Shown piece by piece: positions 62,087 through 64,000 of a stretch of DNA of 64,000 nucleotides. The DNA comes from Buttiauxella sp049686335 (GTDB taxonomy: Bacteria; Pseudomonadota; Gammaproteobacteria; Enterobacterales; Enterobacteriaceae). The notes beneath the pieces are model-generated. The model was not told the origin of the DNA. It searched no databases and worked only from the letters and a program-made list of their open reading frames with translations. A program made the translations under genes and the position numbers. Numbering within the stretch: the stretch's first letter is position 1; each line of letters opens with the position of its first letter. The DNA lies in the NCBI RefSeq assembly GCF_049686335.1, contig NZ_JBAVHX010000008.1, positions 248,001-312,000 of the forward strand, in the 5' to 3' direction.

Positions 62087-62239
62087 CCCTCGATTTCTGA
62101 TATATGCAATATCCGCGCCGGGGATGTGGTCGAAATTTCCCGTGAGTAAAGGGCTGAGAGCAAATCAGAGAAAGATGATATTTTTTGTAAGCGGATGGGT
62201 AATTTGGCTGAATGGCAGGCGATCTTCAATAATATGTAG

Positions 62240-62318
62240 GGTGGATAAGCGACAGCGTCATCCACCAAATTTTGTGTTAATTTAAGGCGGATGACGCGGT
62301 GCTTATCCGCCTTAAATT
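62240..62318. repeat. REP pair downstream of nrdF
   Basis: GGTGGAT…ATCCACC (62240-62266) and a 14-base perfect stem AATTTAAGGCGGAT/ATCCGCCTTAAATT (62279-62292 with 62305-62318). The cores GACGC and CTTATCC resemble the REPs at 8064 and 23714. The second may also terminate the nrd operon. Confidence 0.85.
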
Positions 62319-62334
62319 AAGGTGAATTTCTAAT

Positions 62335-63297
62335 TTAAAAATTCCAATCTTCGTCCTGCGTTTCCACCGCTTTCCCCATCACATACGAAGAGCCTGAGCC
62401 TGAGAAAAAGTCATGGTTTTCATCCGCGTTTGGCGATAGCGCGGCAAGAATAGCCGGATTCACTTCCGCCATTTCAGGCGGGAAGAGGGCGCTATAACCG
62501 AGATTCATCAACGCTTTATTGGCGTTGTAGCAAAGGAACGTTTTGACCTCTTCCTGCCAGCCCACATCGCCGTACAGCGCATCGGTATAGGCCACTTCAT
62601 TATCGTAAAGATCCATCAGCAACTCGAAGGCGAAATTGTGCAATTCGCTTTGGCGTTCTGCACTTTGCTGCGCCAGTGATTTCTGGAACTTATATCCGAT
62701 GTAATAACCGTGTACCGCCTCGTCGCGAATGATCAGCCTGATAAGGTCAGCCGTGTTGGTCAATTTACCGCGACTTGACCAATACATCGGCAAATAAAAG
62801 CCTGAGTAAAACAGGAACGACTCCAAAAATACGCTGGCGATTTTCTTCTTCAGCGGGTCATCGGCATGATAATGGGCAAGGATGATTTGCGCCTTGCGTT
62901 GCAGCGCGGCGTTTTGTTCGCTCCATTCATAGGCGGCATCAACATCCTTAGTCTGACAAAGGGTGGAGAAAATCGAACTATAGGAGCGGGCATGCACTGC
63001 TTCCATAAAGCTGACATTCGACAGCACCGCTTCTTCATGCGGGGTGATAGCATCCGCCATCAACACCGGCGCACCGACGGTATTCTGAATGGTGTCCAGC
63101 AGCGTCAGTCCGGTAAACACCCGAATCGTGAGTTGCTGTTCGTCGTGCGTCAGTGACTGCCACGCCGGAATATCATTCGACAGCGGCAGTTTCTCGGGGA
63201 GCCAGAAATTAGTGGTCAGACGGTTCCACACTTCGAGATCTTTCTCATCCTCGATCTTATTCCAGTTGATGGCACTTACGCGGCTTAACTGAATCAT
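62335..63297 (-). CDS. nrdF: Class Ib ribonucleotide reductase, beta subunit
   Basis: Radical-generating (manganese or iron) subunit of the NrdEF reductase. 320 residues, one more than E. coli. Metal-ligand blocks LTLLDTIQ, SFMEAVHARSYSSIF and RDEAVHGYYIGYKFQ; radical Tyr near 105. Last gene of nrdHIEF, nine bases after nrdE. Confidence 0.96.
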   Translation of the reverse strand: MIQLSRVSAINWNKIEDEKDLEVWNRLTTNFWLPEKLPLSNDIPAWQSLTHDEQQLTIRVFTGLTLLDTIQNTVGAPVLMADAITPHEEAVLSNVSFMEAVHARSYSSIFSTLCQTKDVDAAYEWSEQNAALQRKAQIILAHYHADDPLKKKIASVFLESFLFYSGFYLPMYWSSRGKLTNTADLIRLIIRDEAVHGYYIGYKFQKSLAQQSAERQSELHNFAFELLMDLYDNEVAYTDALYGDVGWQEEVKTFLCYNANKALMNLGYSALFPPEMAEVNPAILAALSPNADENHDFFSGSGSSYVMGKAVETQDEDWNF

Positions 63298-63306
63298 GTT
63301 CTCTCC

Positions 63307-64000
63307 TTATAAAGCGCAGGACACGCAGCCCTGAACTTCTGTTCCTTCCAACGCCATCTGACGCAAGCGAATGTAATAGAGCGTTTTGATGCCTTTTTTC
63401 CAGGCGTAAATCTGCGCTTTGTTAATATCGCGAGTGGTGGCGGTATCGCGGAAAAATAGCGTCAGCGACAGACCTTGATCGACATGACGTGTGGCTTGCG
63501 CGTAAGTGTCGATGATTTTTTCCGGGCCAATATCGTAGGCGTCCTGATAAAACTCCAGATTTTCATTGGTCATAAACGGCGCCGGATAATAGACGCGCCC
63601 GGTTTTACCCTCTTTGCGGATCTCAACAGGCGAGACAATCGGGTGAATACTCGAGGTCGCATGATTGATATAAGAGATAGAGCCGGTCGGCGGGATGGCC
63701 TGCAAATTCTGGTTATACAAACCGAACTCCATCACATCGTCACGCAACTGCTGCCATTGCTCGCGAGTGGGAATATCGATACCCGCGCTGGCGAATAACT
63801 CGCGCACTTTTTGGGTTTTCGGCTGCCAGCTTTCTTGCAGATATTGGCGGAAGTACTCGCCGTTCGCATAACGTGACTGTTCAAAACCGGCAAAGCGCTG
63901 TTTGCGCTCCCGAGCCAGCAAATTTGAGGCGCGAATGGCGTGCCAGGTCACGGTGTAGAAATAGAAGTTTGTGAAATCCAGCCCTTCAGCGGAGCCATAT
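63307..64000 (-). CDS. nrdE: Class Ib ribonucleotide reductase, alpha subunit (partial)
   Basis: C-terminal ~230 residues; the frame runs out of the window upstream. Family blocks PPTGSISYINHATSSIHPIVSPVEIRKEGKTGRVYYPAPFMT and TRHVDQGLSLTLFF are present, and the end EGCVSCAL holds the CxxC pair re-reduced by NrdH. The apparent start at 63951 is an internal GTG; upstream codons (YGSAEGLDFTNFYFYT) continue the protein. Confidence 0.96.
   Translation of the reverse strand, partial: YGSAEGLDFTNFYFYTVTWHAIRASNLLARERKQRFAGFEQSRYANGEYFRQYLQESWQPKTQKVRELFASAGIDIPTREQWQQLRDDVMEFGLYNQNLQAIPPTGSISYINHATSSIHPIVSPVEIRKEGKTGRVYYPAPFMTNENLEFYQDAYDIGPEKIIDTYAQATRHVDQGLSLTLFFRDTATTRDINKAQIYAWKKGIKTLYYIRLRQMALEGTEVQGCVSCAL

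Larger units (their letters stand above)
61993..62334. promoter_or_regulatory. proV–nrdF intergenic region
   Basis: 342 bases. From the proV side: an A/T-rich leader, the proU promoter (62059-62086), then about 150 bases of unassigned DNA, then two REP elements close to the nrdF stop. No gene. Confidence 0.6.

Overview
The window is a chromosomal segment of an enterobacterium (family Enterobacteriaceae). Gene order and near-identical proteins (for example CsrA with a single conservative change from E. coli, enolase, RecA, RpoS, MutS) follow the E. coli pyrG–eno–cysJIH–cysDNC–rpoS–mutS–recA–alaS–csrA–gshA–luxS–emrAB–proU–nrdEF stretch. The composition looks near 50% GC by eye. The extra genes argue against Escherichia or Salmonella proper. 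A Buttiauxella-, Kluyvera- or Cedecea-like genus is possible, but I cannot fix the genus from sequence alone.

Layout. 1-4.2 kb: end of pyrG, eno, a relocated adhP, and the queuosine pair queE/queD. 4.5-8.9 kb: cysJIH. 9.0-16.1 kb: an accessory catabolic island set between cysH and iap, where E. coli K-12 carries its cas genes. It holds an enolase-superfamily sugar-acid dehydratase (ManD/RspA type), a sodium:solute symporter, a short-chain dehydrogenase, a GntR/FadR-type regulator and a PL17-like cytoplasmic oligo-uronate lyase. All promoters in the island carry copies of one 15-bp palindrome, so it looks like a self-contained regulon for importing and splitting short uronic-acid (alginate-like) oligomers. 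16.3-30.6 kb: iap, cysDNC, ygbE, ftsB-ispD-ispF-truD, surE-pcm-nlpD-rpoS, mutS. 30.7-35.7 kb: complete sorbitol operon srlAEBD-gutM-srlR-gutQ. 35.9-39.7 kb: mltB and a Zur-box-headed zinc/manganese ABC operon that appears to start with an unannotated 37-residue membrane peptide. 39.9-45.3 kb: pncC, recA with a perfect SOS promoter, recX, alaS, csrA. 45.5-46.2 kb: tRNA-Ser(GCU) and two tRNA-Arg(ACG), each Arg gene followed by a spacer repeat ending in a copy of its own 3' tail. 46.4-49.8 kb: yqaB, yqaA, gshA (TTG start), the sRNA micA and luxS. 49.9-52.3 kb: an AraC regulator convergent with a second, long-form leuA. 52.4-62 kb: emrRAB, valine exporter ygaZH, intact ygaY, a 36-bp tandem palindromic array, proVWX. 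62.3-64 kb: nrdF and the end of nrdE.

Most of the window is ordinary core genome: sulfate assimilation split into cysJIH and cysDNC, isoprenoid synthesis, stress sigma factor, SOS response, osmoprotection and ribonucleotide reduction. The most unusual material is (1) the uronate island and its operator set, (2) the 37-codon ORF joined by ATGA overlap to the zinc ABC operon, (3) a 69-bp dispersed repeat inserted in the rpoS mRNA leader between the two strands of the sRNA-controlled stem, with a second copy before gshA, (4) a ~400-bp insertion splitting truD from surE, (5) the tRNA spacer repeats that covary with their neighbouring tRNA, and (6) the 36-bp array behind proX.
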